This document shows positions 36,039-45,520 of a stretch of 64,000 nucleotides of DNA, in pieces. Source of the stretch: Saccharopolyspora_C sp047200635 (lineage in GTDB: Bacteria > Actinomycetota > Actinomycetes > Mycobacteriales > Pseudonocardiaceae); assembly GCF_047200635.1 (NCBI RefSeq), contig NZ_JBJZOI010000002.1, positions 240,788 through 304,787 of the forward strand, read 5' to 3'. The translations under genes were made by a program, and so were the position numbers. The notes under the pieces are model-generated. The model was given only the letters and a program-made list of their open reading frames with translations. It was not told where the DNA came from and made no database searches. Positions within the stretch are counted from its first letter, which is position 1; the number at the start of each line of letters is the position of its first letter.

Positions 36039-36069
36039 GGGCCGGTGGGCGGGAAGCGCCCACCGGCCC
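36039..36069 (+). terminator. Strong intercistronic hairpin between hyuB and amidase
   Basis: A perfect 13-bp stem, GGGCCGGTGGGCG with CGCCCACCGGCCC, and a 5-nt loop, ending 20 bp before the amidase GTG. There is no T-run. It may terminate, attenuate or stabilise the hyuAB message. Confidence 0.6.
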
Positions 36070-36088
36070 CCGGACGAGGAGAGACGCC

Positions 36089-37393
36089 GTGGGAGCGGTT
36101 CGAGATCGGGTGCGGGCGGGACTGGACCGGGCGGCGGCGGAGAACCCGCGGCTGCACGCGCTGATCAGCACCAGGGACGCCGAGGCGTTGCGCGAGGCCG
36201 ACCTGCTGGACGCGGCGACCGGACCGCCCGGCCCGCTGCACGGGCTCACCGCGACGATCAAGGACAACATCGACGTCGCGGGCGTGCCCACCACGGCGGG
36301 CACCCGCCACCACGCCACCGGGCCGGCCCCGGCCGACGCGGCGGTGACCCGGCTGCTGCGCGAGGCGGGCGCGGTGGTGCTGGGCAAGGCCAACCTGGCC
36401 GAGTTCGCGATGGGCGTCGTGGGCCGCAACGCGACCTTCGGCGACTGCCGCAACGCGGTGGACGAGACGCGGATCTCCGGCGGGTCCAGCAGCGGTTCGG
36501 CGGTCTCGGTGGCGGCCGGGATCAGCGCGGTCTCGCTGGGCACCGACACCGGCGGCTCGGGCCGGGTTCCGGCCGCCGTCAACGGGATCGTCGGCGTCCG
36601 CCCGACCCTCGGGCGGGTGTCGAACGCGGGCGTGTTCCCCGTCAGCACCTCCTTCGACACCGTGACCCCCCTCGCCCGCGACGTGCGCACGGCGGCGGCG
36701 GTGCTCGCGGTGCTCGATCGCTGGGACCCCGCGGACCCGGCCTCGGTGCGCGCCGAGCGGATCCCGGTGGAGTCCGCGCTCGCGGACGGTCCGGCCGGGC
36801 TGCGCGTCGGCGTGCCGGTGAACTTCTTCTTCGACGACGTCGATCCCGGGGTCGCCGAGGTGGTCCGGGCCGCGGTGGACGCGCTGGGCCGCGCCTGCGG
36901 AGCCGTGCGCGAGCTGCGGGTGCCGGGCGTCGAGCTCGCCCAGGCGCGGATGCTCGACGTGATGTACCCGGAGGCCGCCGCCGTGCACGCCGACCGGGTG
37001 CGGGACCGGCCCGGGACGATCGATCCGGACGTGCTGCGCCGGATCCGGCTCGGGCACGAGGTCCCGCCGGAGCGCGGGGAGCGCGGCCGGCGGTGGCGCC
37101 GCGAGTTCCAGCGGGACGTGCACGGGTTGTTCGACGAGGTGGACGTCCTGGTGACCCCGACGATCCCGGTGGACGTCCCGCGCCGGGACGCGGTCGACCT
37201 CGCGGACTCCACGCGGTCCATCGCCCGCTTCACCTACGCCTGGTCGATGTACGGCGGGCCCTCGGTCAGCGTCCCCTGCGGGCTCCACCCGGGCTCCGGG
37301 ATGCCGGTGGGCCTGCAGCTGACCGCCGCGCCCTGGCGGGACCACCTCGCGCTGCGGGGCGCGCTGGTCGCGCAGGAACTGCTGGCGGGATGA
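36089..37393 (+). CDS. Amidase signature family hydrolase
   Basis: A 434-residue amidase with the Ser-cisSer-Lys triad: Lys in ATIKDNIDVAG (about residue 54), cis-Ser in ISGGSSSGSAVSVAAG and nucleophile Ser in GTDTGGSGRVPAA. GTG 36089 is chosen because GAGGAGAG lies 6 nt upstream. Following hyuA-hyuB, it may cleave the open-chain carbamoyl or amide product of the hydantoinase, or supply an independent amide-degrading step. It would be cotranscribed only if the hairpin ahead of it is read through. Confidence 0.9.
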   Translation: MGAVRDRVRAGLDRAAAENPRLHALISTRDAEALREADLLDAATGPPGPLHGLTATIKDNIDVAGVPTTAGTRHHATGPAPADAAVTRLLREAGAVVLGKANLAEFAMGVVGRNATFGDCRNAVDETRISGGSSSGSAVSVAAGISAVSLGTDTGGSGRVPAAVNGIVGVRPTLGRVSNAGVFPVSTSFDTVTPLARDVRTAAAVLAVLDRWDPADPASVRAERIPVESALADGPAGLRVGVPVNFFFDDVDPGVAEVVRAAVDALGRACGAVRELRVPGVELAQARMLDVMYPEAAAVHADRVRDRPGTIDPDVLRRIRLGHEVPPERGERGRRWRREFQRDVHGLFDEVDVLVTPTIPVDVPRRDAVDLADSTRSIARFTYAWSMYGGPSVSVPCGLHPGSGMPVGLQLTAAPWRDHLALRGALVAQELLAG

Positions 37394-37430
37394 TCTCGGT
37401 ACCGCAACCTCTGGTCACGTTCAGCTCATG

Positions 37431-37456
37431 GAGTACTACGATGCGCTGAGTACGAT
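37431..37456 (+). promoter_or_regulatory. Duplicated -10-like element ahead of DUF574 gene
   Basis: GAGTAC occurs at 37431 and 37448, and TACGAT (a good actinobacterial -10) at 37437 and 37451, within 26 bp. The second lies 28 bp before ATG 37485, suitable for a promoter. Confidence 0.4.
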
Positions 37457-37484
37457 CACGTCGCCGCGACAGGAAGACATCCCG

Positions 37485-38357
37485 ATGAGCAACTCGGACC
37501 GGGACCCGTTCCCGTACCAGGTAGCGGACCTGACCCGGCCGAGCGTGGCGCGCGTGTACGACTGGTACCTCGGTGGCAAGGCGAACTGGGCGATCGACCG
37601 CGCCTTCGGGCAGAGCGTCATCGACAAGTACCCGCTGCTGCGCCCGATCGCCATCAGCAACCGGCTGTTCCTGCACCGGGCGGTGCGCCGCCTGGTGGCG
37701 CACGGGGTGCACCAGTTCGTCGACATCGGCTCCGGCGTGCCCACGATGGGCAACACGCACTCGGTCGCCGAGGAGGTCGAGCCCGACTCCCGGGTGGTCT
37801 ACATCGACCACGAACCGGTCGCCGTGGCGCACTCCAAGGTCCTGCTGGACGAGCACGGCGACTCGCGGCGGCACGCCGCCGTGAACGCCGACCTGCGCAA
37901 CCCGGACAAGCTCTGGCAGCGGTCGTTGGAGACCGGGGTGCTCGACCTGGACAAGCCCATCGCGGTGCTGCTGGTGGCGGTGCTGCACGTCGAGCAGCCC
38001 GACAAGAGGGGCCGGGACATCTCCGAGCAGGTGGTGGCGCGCTACCGCGAGCTGCTGCCCGCCGGCTCCTACCTGGTCATCTCGCACATCACCGACGACG
38101 GCGTGCTGCCGGAGATGAAGGGCAAGCTGGCGGGGATCAAGGAGATGTACGACCGCTCCTCCAGCCCGGTGATCTGGCGGCGCCGCGAGGAGATCCGCCA
38201 GTTGTTCGGCGACTTCGAGCTGATGGAACCGGGGATGGCCTGGACCTCGGAGTGGCATCCGGAGGACCGCAGCCCGAACCACTCCGTGGACCTGGGCTTC
38301 GCGGCGCCGGAGGAGTCGGGCATCTGGGCGGGCGTCGGTCGCAAGCCCCTCGGCTGA
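37485..38357 (+). CDS. SAM-dependent methyltransferase, DUF574 family (second copy)
   Basis: A 290-residue member of the Methyltransf_19 family, with ARVYDWYLGGKANWAIDRAFG, the SAM motif FVDIGSGVPTMGNTHS and LLVAVLHVEQ. I take ATG 37485 because AGGAAG is 8 nt upstream; an earlier ATG at 37428 would add 19 residues but overlaps the promoter-like repeats. The sequence is quite different from the copy at 16503-17315, so this is not a recent duplication. The substrate is unknown. Confidence 0.88.
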   Translation: MSNSDRDPFPYQVADLTRPSVARVYDWYLGGKANWAIDRAFGQSVIDKYPLLRPIAISNRLFLHRAVRRLVAHGVHQFVDIGSGVPTMGNTHSVAEEVEPDSRVVYIDHEPVAVAHSKVLLDEHGDSRRHAAVNADLRNPDKLWQRSLETGVLDLDKPIAVLLVAVLHVEQPDKRGRDISEQVVARYRELLPAGSYLVISHITDDGVLPEMKGKLAGIKEMYDRSSSPVIWRRREEIRQLFGDFELMEPGMAWTSEWHPEDRSPNHSVDLGFAAPEESGIWAGVGRKPLG

Positions 38358-38497
38358 TCCCGCCCGACGCCGAACCGGCGCGCTCGTCGACCGGGGAGCA
38401 GCATCCGCCCCCGGATCCGAGTACGACTACTCAGGCGCGGCGGACTCCACGCGACGATCATGGAACTTGCAAGACGTTGCGTTCCAGGAGGTTCGAC

Positions 38498-38824
38498 GTG
38501 TCCGCTTCTTCGCCGCTCCAGGCGCCCGCCTTCCGCCGCTACCTGCTCAACCCGGTGTCGCTGGGCTACCTCGCGCTGGTGGCCGCGGTGTGGATCTGGG
38601 TCGCGCTGGACGTGACCCTGGTCGAACACGCGGACGCCACCCTCTCCGGGGTGTGGGGTCTGCTGGTGACCGCACCGACCTCGCTGCTGTTCCTGGGCCT
38701 GCCCGGCCCGCTGCCCTGGATCGGGGTCGTGGTCGCGGCGCTGGTGCAGGCGACGGCGCTCGGCCTGGCCTACCAGGGCACCGCGGGGATCTTTCGCCGC
38801 CGCGTCGGCACGACCGGCGCGTGA
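38498..38824 (+). CDS. Small membrane protein, SCO4225-like
   Basis: A 108-residue protein with three hydrophobic segments: about residues 22-42 (LGYLALVAAVWIWVALDVTL), 52-75 (LSGVWGLLVTAPTSLLFL) and 77-98 (LPWIGVVVAALVQATALGLA), ending in a basic tail FRRRVG. GTG 38498 has CAGGAGG 6 nt upstream. It resembles the family named after Streptomyces SCO4225; the function is unknown. Confidence 0.75.
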   Translation: MSASSPLQAPAFRRYLLNPVSLGYLALVAAVWIWVALDVTLVEHADATLSGVWGLLVTAPTSLLFLGLPGPLPWIGVVVAALVQATALGLAYQGTAGIFRRRVGTTGA

Positions 38825-39047
38825 CGAGCACCTGATGCCCGCGCGGCGCCCCCGGGCGGCGCCGCGCGCGGTGCGGCGGCCGGCCCGGCCGCTCGCGCAC
38901 CCCCGCTCCGCTCCCCGGTCGTCCCGGGGCCGCGCCCGGAGCACCTCGCGAACGGGGCCGCGCCGCCTGCCGTCGCGGCGCGCGCACGTCGGCCTCCGCT
39001 GAGGTGACCGGCTCGCGTCCCCGGAGGATCGCTCGGCCGCGCGCGGC

Positions 39048-39458
39048 TCAGGCGATCGTCGCGCCCTCCGGGTGCGGGAACCAGCGCCGGATGTCCTCCG
39101 GGGTGGCCTTCGCGGTGCGGCTGAAGATGAACCGGGCGTGCGGGAGCTCGACGTGGACCAGGTTCACCAGGGCCTCGAACAGGTCGGTGTTGCTGGCCGC
39201 GAGCCGCACCCCCGCTCCGATGAGGACCGCGTCGAAGTGGGACGCGGCGAGCCGCTGGCGGACCACGTCGAGCGCGGTGTCCCCGAGGTCGATCTGGCAG
39301 CCCTCCACCTCGTATCCCCACTCGCGCAGCTGCGCGATGTTGCGCTCGTGGGCGGCTCGCAGCGTCTCCCCGGAGAGCCCGGGGAACCGGGCGAACTCGG
39401 GGGAGTCGTAGTCGACGACGTCGGGGTGCAGACCGATCTGGATGGCGCGCACGGTCAT
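39048..39458 (-). CDS. Conserved hypothetical protein with Rossmann-like start
   Basis: A 136-residue cytosolic protein beginning MTVRAIQIGLHPDVVDY, with HFDAVLIGAGVRL in the middle and an alternating beta-alpha pattern. GGAAGGA precedes ATG 39458 on the minus strand. I recognise it only as a type seen as hypothetical in actinobacteria; the VLIGAGVR segment suggests a flavodoxin- or response-regulator-like fold. Its promoter region carries two matched operator-like palindromes, so it is likely to be tightly regulated. Confidence 0.75.
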   Translation of the reverse strand: MTVRAIQIGLHPDVVDYDSPEFARFPGLSGETLRAAHERNIAQLREWGYEVEGCQIDLGDTALDVVRQRLAASHFDAVLIGAGVRLAASNTDLFEALVNLVHVELPHARFIFSRTAKATPEDIRRWFPHPEGATIA

Positions 39459-39537
39459 GGGAGGGGTCCTTCCTCGTGGCGCCCCCGGGCTCTCGCATCG
39501 CGGTCCCGGCCGCGGGGCGTAGCGACGGCGCCATTAA

Positions 39538-39553
39538 GTCAACACATGGTGAC
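39538..39553. promoter_or_regulatory. Operator-like palindrome 1 upstream of 39048-39458 gene
   Basis: GTCAACACATGGTGAC, inside the wider dyad AAGTCA...TGACTT (39536-39555, 8 of 10 positions paired). It lies about 80 bp upstream of the start codon on the minus strand. Confidence 0.5.
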
Positions 39554-39581
39554 TTGGAAGCTATCCTCGGCTCCGATGTAG

Positions 39582-39597
39582 GTCAACCACCGTTGAC
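39582..39597. promoter_or_regulatory. Operator-like palindrome 2, same motif
   Basis: GTCAAC-CACC-GTTGAC, a perfect dyad with half-sites matching the first palindrome. The two copies are 44 bp apart, about four helical turns. On the minus strand it includes a TTGACC -35-like box, with TAGCTT 17 bp further on. Confidence 0.5.
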
Positions 39598-39625
39598 TCG
39601 GCCGGGCGGTGACTCCGCCCCCAGC

Positions 39626-40501
39626 TCATCCCTTCGGCGTGCGCGCCACCAGCACCGGGCAGGGCGCGTGGTGGATCAGCGCCTGGCTGGTCGACCCGAG
39701 CAGCAACCCGGTGAAGCCACCGCGTCCGCGCGCCCCGGTCACCACCAGCCGGGCGCCCGCCGCCCGCCGGAGCAGTTCCGCCGCGGGCGAGGCCCGCTCC
39801 ACGAAGCGGTGCACCTCCACGTCGGGATGCCGCTCGCTCCAGCCGCTCAGCAGCTCGGCCATCAGCCGGTCCTCCCCGGCCCGGATCTGCTCCGCGTCCA
39901 GCCCGGCGCGCAGCCACCCGGCGTGGACGCCGACCAGGTGCCAGGTGTGCACCACGTGCAGCGGCACCTCGTGCGCGGCCGCCTGCTCGAACCCGTGCGC
40001 GAGCAGCGCGTCCGACTGCGGTGAGCCGTCCACCCCCACGATCACCGGCCCCGTCGGGTTCCCGGCTCCGCTGCCGCGCACCACGACCGTGGTGGTGTGC
40101 GCGTGCGCGGCGACGGCGGTCGCCACGGAACCTGCCAGCAACCCGGTGAACCCGCCGAGGCCGCGGTCACCCACGACCACCACCGCGGCCGCGCGCGACT
40201 CAGCCATGAGCACCGAGGCCGGGGAGCCCGGTACGGCGGCGGTCCGCACGGCCGCCGCCGGGCGCTCCAGCGCCGCTGCCTCCGCCGCCTCGGTGAGCAG
40301 CCGCCTGACCTCGGTCCGGAAGGTCCCGCTGTACTCCGGCTGGTGCGCGTCCGTGCGGGCGGCGGCGGAGGCGAACACGTCGGCGTAGACGATCCGCAGC
40401 GGGACGCCCCGGCGCACGGCTTCCCGGACGGCCCACTTCACCGCTTCCCGCGCCGTGCCGGAGCCGTCGATGCCGACCACGACGCCGCCGGTCTCGCTCA
40501 T
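39626..40501 (-). CDS. Tandem universal stress protein (UspA x2)
   Basis: A 291-residue protein made of two UspA domains. Each has the start VVGIDGS / IVGVDGS and the ATP-binding pattern G-2x-G-9x-G-S: GDRGLGGFTGLLAGSV in the first domain and GARGRGGFTGLLLGST in the second. Tandem Usp proteins of this size are common in actinobacteria and bind ATP under hypoxia or stasis. ATG 40501 has GAGGAGG upstream. Confidence 0.92.
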   Translation of the reverse strand: MSETGGVVVGIDGSGTAREAVKWAVREAVRRGVPLRIVYADVFASAAARTDAHQPEYSGTFRTEVRRLLTEAAEAAALERPAAAVRTAAVPGSPASVLMAESRAAAVVVVGDRGLGGFTGLLAGSVATAVAAHAHTTTVVVRGSGAGNPTGPVIVGVDGSPQSDALLAHGFEQAAAHEVPLHVVHTWHLVGVHAGWLRAGLDAEQIRAGEDRLMAELLSGWSERHPDVEVHRFVERASPAAELLRRAAGARLVVTGARGRGGFTGLLLGSTSQALIHHAPCPVLVARTPKG

Positions 40502-40519
40502 CGCGGCCTCCTCGGGTCG

Positions 40520-40537
40520 CCGGGCCCGCGGGCCCGG
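40520..40537. terminator. 18-bp GC palindrome between DUF1540 and Usp genes
   Basis: CCGGGCCCG followed directly by CGGGCCCGG. It lies 8 bp after the DUF1540 stop on the minus strand, so it may terminate that transcript. Confidence 0.35.
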
Positions 40538-40544
40538 GCCGCGC

Positions 40545-40829
40545 TCACGAGGGCTGGTAGGTCAGGCAGTCCACGCCGTCGCGCTGCGCGCCGAGCGCGA
40601 TCGCCGAGGCCTGGCACTCCAGGTCCACGTTGTGCCGGCAGTCCGACATGGTGCACGCGCCGACGTGACCGGTGGCGGTGGGATCGCCGCCGTGCGAACC
40701 GGCGGTGGTGAAGGTGTCGCACTCGGCGTGGGAGCGCTGCCCCACCGTGATCGCCAGTGCGTGACAGGTGTGGTGGTCGTTGTAGGCACAGCTCTCGGCC
40801 GTGCACTCGGTGACAGCGGGCATCCGCAT
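40545..40829 (-). CDS. Two-repeat DUF1540 cysteine-rich protein
   Basis: A 94-residue protein with two copies of the DUF1540 pattern C-x4-C-x2-N-x4-C-x-A-x2-I: CTAESCAYNDHHTCHALAI and CTMSDCRHNVDLECQASAI, each with a fourth Cys further on (CDTF, CLTY). The cysteine and histidine content suggests metal binding. ATG 40829 has GAGGAGG upstream. The function is unknown. Confidence 0.8.
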   Translation of the reverse strand: MRMPAVTECTAESCAYNDHHTCHALAITVGQRSHAECDTFTTAGSHGGDPTATGHVGACTMSDCRHNVDLECQASAIALGAQRDGVDCLTYQPS

Positions 40830-41134
40830 GGCGGCCTCCTCGTGGTGGGTGCTCCCCAACGCTTCGTTCTCGGCGCCACCTCCCACGATAGTGGCGTGCG
40901 CGCGCACGGCATTCCGGCGCGATGATCGACAACCGCGGGCGCGTCGCGCTGCTGCCGGCATCGGTCGATGGCGCCCGCGCCCACCGCGTTCCGGGCGCGG
41001 GTACCGGGAGCCTGTTCGAATCCGTCCGGGCCGTCGTGGGGCGCGGCTAAGCTCGAACGCCGTGGGGTCCGGCCGCGTGCGCGCGGGTCCGGAGAAATCG
41101 CGGCGTTCGGGCCGCGCGGCACAGGGAGACAACC
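40830..41134. other. Divergent intergenic region, DUF1540 and UvrA2 genes
   Basis: 305 bp without a supported gene. The only features are a 6-bp inverted pair GTTCGA (41014) and TCGAAC (41053) with a TAAGCT -10-like box beside the latter, some 80 bp before the UvrA2 start. Confidence 0.4.
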
Positions 41135-43522
<2,388 letters not shown>

Positions 43523-43574
43523 GCGCGGCGCGGGATGCCGCGGGCCTGCGATTCCGGCGCCGCTGCGCGGGTGT

Positions 43575-43958
43575 TCAGGGGCGCCCGGCGCGGAAGGCGG
43601 CCACGACGGCGCTCGCGACGGTCGCGTGCATGAGCATCAGCCCGATGACGTTCGCCGCGCTCGCGCCGCTGGTCAGCAGGAGCGCGTCCGGGACGAGGCT
43701 CAGCGCCAGCGCGACGGGGACCGCCACCGGCAGCGCCTTCGGCGCGTACCGGGACAGCAGCAGCCAGCCGAGGGTGCCGACGAGCATTCCGACGACGGTG
43801 GCGGGCAGGTAGGCGGCGGGCGACAGGCCCATGCCGATGCCGCCCTCGTCGAACGCGCCCGCGATCTGGGCGATCGCGGCGTTCACGGCGGCGGCCGCGA
43901 TCGCGGCGAGACCGAGCCGGGGCGCGAGAGCGGAAGCGGGGCGGGTGGCGGTGGTCAT
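43575..43958 (-). CDS. DUF6069-like membrane protein
   Basis: A 127-residue protein with four hydrophobic helices: about residues 15-35, 48-68, 77-97 and 103-122 (VIGLMLMHATVASAVVAAF). GAGGAGA precedes ATG 43958. It is divergent from a MarR gene and shares two operator copies with it, so its level is probably set by that regulator. The function is unknown. Confidence 0.8.
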   Translation of the reverse strand: MTTATRPASALAPRLGLAAIAAAAVNAAIAQIAGAFDEGGIGMGLSPAAYLPATVVGMLVGTLGWLLLSRYAPKALPVAVPVALALSLVPDALLLTSGASAANVIGLMLMHATVASAVVAAFRAGRP

Positions 43959-43970
43959 CTCGGTCTCCTC

Positions 43971-43990
43971 TGAGTTGCGTGTTCAACTCA
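43971..43990. promoter_or_regulatory. MarR operator 1
   Basis: TGAGTTG-CGTGTT-CAACTCA, a perfect 7+7 dyad between the divergent DUF6069 and MarR genes. Confidence 0.65.
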
Positions 43991-44000
43991 GAAGCTAGAG

Positions 44001-44020
44001 TGAGTTGCGTGTTGAAGTCA
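44001..44020. promoter_or_regulatory. MarR operator 2
   Basis: TGAGTTG-CGTGTT-GAAGTCA, identical to the first site at 18 of 20 positions and exactly 30 bp from it. A TAGAGT -10-like box (43996-44001) lies between the two sites. Confidence 0.6.
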
Positions 44021-44046
44021 AGCTCGGTTCGAGGGAGGATCTGGAC

Positions 44047-44538
44047 GTGTCCGAGGCTGAGGAGGAGCCGGTGCGCTGGCTCGACGACGACGAGCGCCCG
44101 GCGTGGATCAACATCGTGAAGGTCCTGCTGGTGCTGCCCGGGGTGCTGGAGAGCCGGCTGCTGCGGGACTCCGACCTGACCTTGCTCGGTTACATGATCC
44201 TGGCGCGGCTGTCGATGGTCCCAGGGGGAACGCTGCGGATGAGCGAGATCGCCGAGATGGCCAACGGCTCGCTGCCGCGCACGTCGCACGCGGTCGCGCG
44301 GCTGGAGGACCGCGGCTGGGTCGAGCGGACCGTGCGGACCGGCGCGGGGCGCCGCCACACCACCGCCACCATCACCGAGGCCGGGCGCGCGCACCTCGCC
44401 GAGGCCGCCCCCGGTCACGTGGCCGACGTGCGCCACTTCGTCACCGACCCGCTCGGCGATGACCTGGCCCAGGTCGGCGCGGCCGCCCGTCGCATCGTCG
44501 AGGTGCTGGGGCTGCCGACGAACTCCCTCCGCGACTGA
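44047..44538 (+). CDS. MarR-family regulator
   Basis: A 163-residue MarR protein with winged helix MSEIAEMANGSLPRTSHAVARLEDRGWVER (recognition helix about residues 80-96) and flanking dimerisation helices. GTG 44047 is chosen because GGGAGG lies 8 nt upstream; an earlier TTG at 44005 would start inside operator 2. It is divergent from the DUF6069 gene and probably represses both genes through the two TGAGTTG sites. The ligand is unknown. Confidence 0.88.
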   Translation: MSEAEEEPVRWLDDDERPAWINIVKVLLVLPGVLESRLLRDSDLTLLGYMILARLSMVPGGTLRMSEIAEMANGSLPRTSHAVARLEDRGWVERTVRTGAGRRHTTATITEAGRAHLAEAAPGHVADVRHFVTDPLGDDLAQVGAAARRIVEVLGLPTNSLRD

Positions 44539-44546
44539 GCGCCGCG

Positions 44547-44589
44547 GCGAACGGCTCGGCCGCCGAGCGCGGTCCGCCGAGCCGTTCGC
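44547..44589. terminator. Bidirectional terminator, MarR / arsI
   Basis: A perfect 14-bp stem, GCGAACGGCTCGGC with GCCGAGCCGTTCGC, around a 15-nt loop, between the convergent MarR and ArsI genes. Confidence 0.75.
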
Positions 44590-44635
44590 TCGCGGCTCCG
44601 GCGCGGAGCGGGGGCGGGGTCGCCTCCGCCGGGGG

Positions 44636-45067
44636 TCAGGAAGCGGGCGCGCCGCCGGTGCGGCGCTGCTCGGGCCGCTCCCGGTCGGGGCCGAAGCTCT
44701 CGGAGTCGGCCTTGACGACGTAGACCTCCCACGGTTCCCGGCCGGGGCCGTGCGCCCACACCTTGTCCTGCCGGGCGTAGCAGCAGGTGGTGTCGTCCTC
44801 GACCTCGGTGAACAACCCGAGCCCGCTGAGCCGGTCGGTGGCCGCGCGAACCTCCTCGGTGCTGCCCACTTCGACCCCGAGGTGGTCGAGGGCCGTGTCC
44901 TGGCCGGGTTCGCCCTCCAGCAGGACCAGCTTCAGCGGGGGTTCGGCCACGGCGAAGTTCGCGTAGCCGGGTCGCAGCTTGGCCGGCTCGACGCCGAGCA
45001 GCGTCGAGTAGAACGCGATCGATCCTTCGAGGTCGCCCACTCGGAGGGCGAGCTGCATCCGCGACAT
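44636..45067 (-). CDS. arsI: ArsI/CadI-family metalloenzyme (glyoxalase fold)
   Basis: A 143-residue vicinal-oxygen-chelate protein. It starts MSRMQLALRVGDLEGSIAFYS, has the metal His in LDHLGVEV and the signature cysteine pair in TTCCYARQDKVW, the pattern of ArsI C-As lyases and CadI-type proteins. These cleave the C-As bond of organoarsenicals with Fe(II) and oxygen. AAGGAGAG precedes ATG 45067. It is divergent from arsR-acr3-arsC, which supports an arsenic role. Confidence 0.88.
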   Translation of the reverse strand: MSRMQLALRVGDLEGSIAFYSTLLGVEPAKLRPGYANFAVAEPPLKLVLLEGEPGQDTALDHLGVEVGSTEEVRAATDRLSGLGLFTEVEDDTTCCYARQDKVWAHGPGREPWEVYVVKADSESFGPDRERPEQRRTGGAPAS

Positions 45068-45151
45068 GATCTCTCCTTGATTAGAAGTTCATCGAAGCAA
45101 TCGGATGCGGCCAAGCTTGCCTCTTGGATTGATGGACGTCAAGATAGAGGA
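45068..45151. promoter_or_regulatory. arsI / arsR divergent promoter with candidate ArsR site
   Basis: The 84-bp gap contains TTGATGGACGTCAA (45129-45142), a dyad with 4-bp arms and an inner GACGTC, just ahead of the arsR start, and a second AT-rich stretch TTGATTAGAAGTTCATC close to arsI. These are plausible ArsR sites controlling both directions. Confidence 0.45.
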
Positions 45152-45520
45152 ATGTCGAAACAAGAGATGCCGCCGGAGGACGTGGCCCTGTGCTGCTCTC
45201 CGGTGCTGCGGGAACCGCTCGGAGCGGCGCAGGCCGCGGCGCTGGCTCGGGTGTTCAAGGCGATCGGCGAGCCGGTCCGGCTGCGGTTGCTGTCGCTGAT
45301 CGCCTCGCACGAGGGCGGCGAAGCGTGCGTGTGCGATCTGACGGGTGCCTTCGAGCTGTCGGGGCCGACGATCTCCCACCACCTGAAGATCCTCCGGGAA
45401 GCGGGAGTCATCGACGGCGAGCGCCGGGGGACCTGGGTGTACTACCGGGTGCGGCCGGAGACGCTGAACCTGGTCTCGGAGTCGCTGGCGCCCGCCGGGG
45501 ACGCGGTGGTGCGGGCATGA
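45152..45520 (+). CDS. arsR: ArsR-family arsenic repressor
   Basis: A 122-residue winged-helix repressor with recognition helix LSGPTISHHLKILREAGVI (about residues 70-88). The As(III)-binding CVCDL motif stands at the start of helix 3, and extra cysteines lie at the N-terminus (ALCCSP), as in three-coordinate ArsR sites. The ribosome site at ATG 45152 is cramped (AGAGG one base upstream); a later ATG at 45167 is possible. It overlaps acr3 by 4 bp. Confidence 0.9.
   Translation: MSKQEMPPEDVALCCSPVLREPLGAAQAAALARVFKAIGEPVRLRLLSLIASHEGGEACVCDLTGAFELSGPTISHHLKILREAGVIDGERRGTWVYYRVRPETLNLVSESLAPAGDAVVRA

Noticed and set aside
41011..41027. TTCGAAT resembling a tRNA T-loop
   Set aside because: The flanking bases do not form a 5-bp T stem, and no acceptor or anticodon arm is present.
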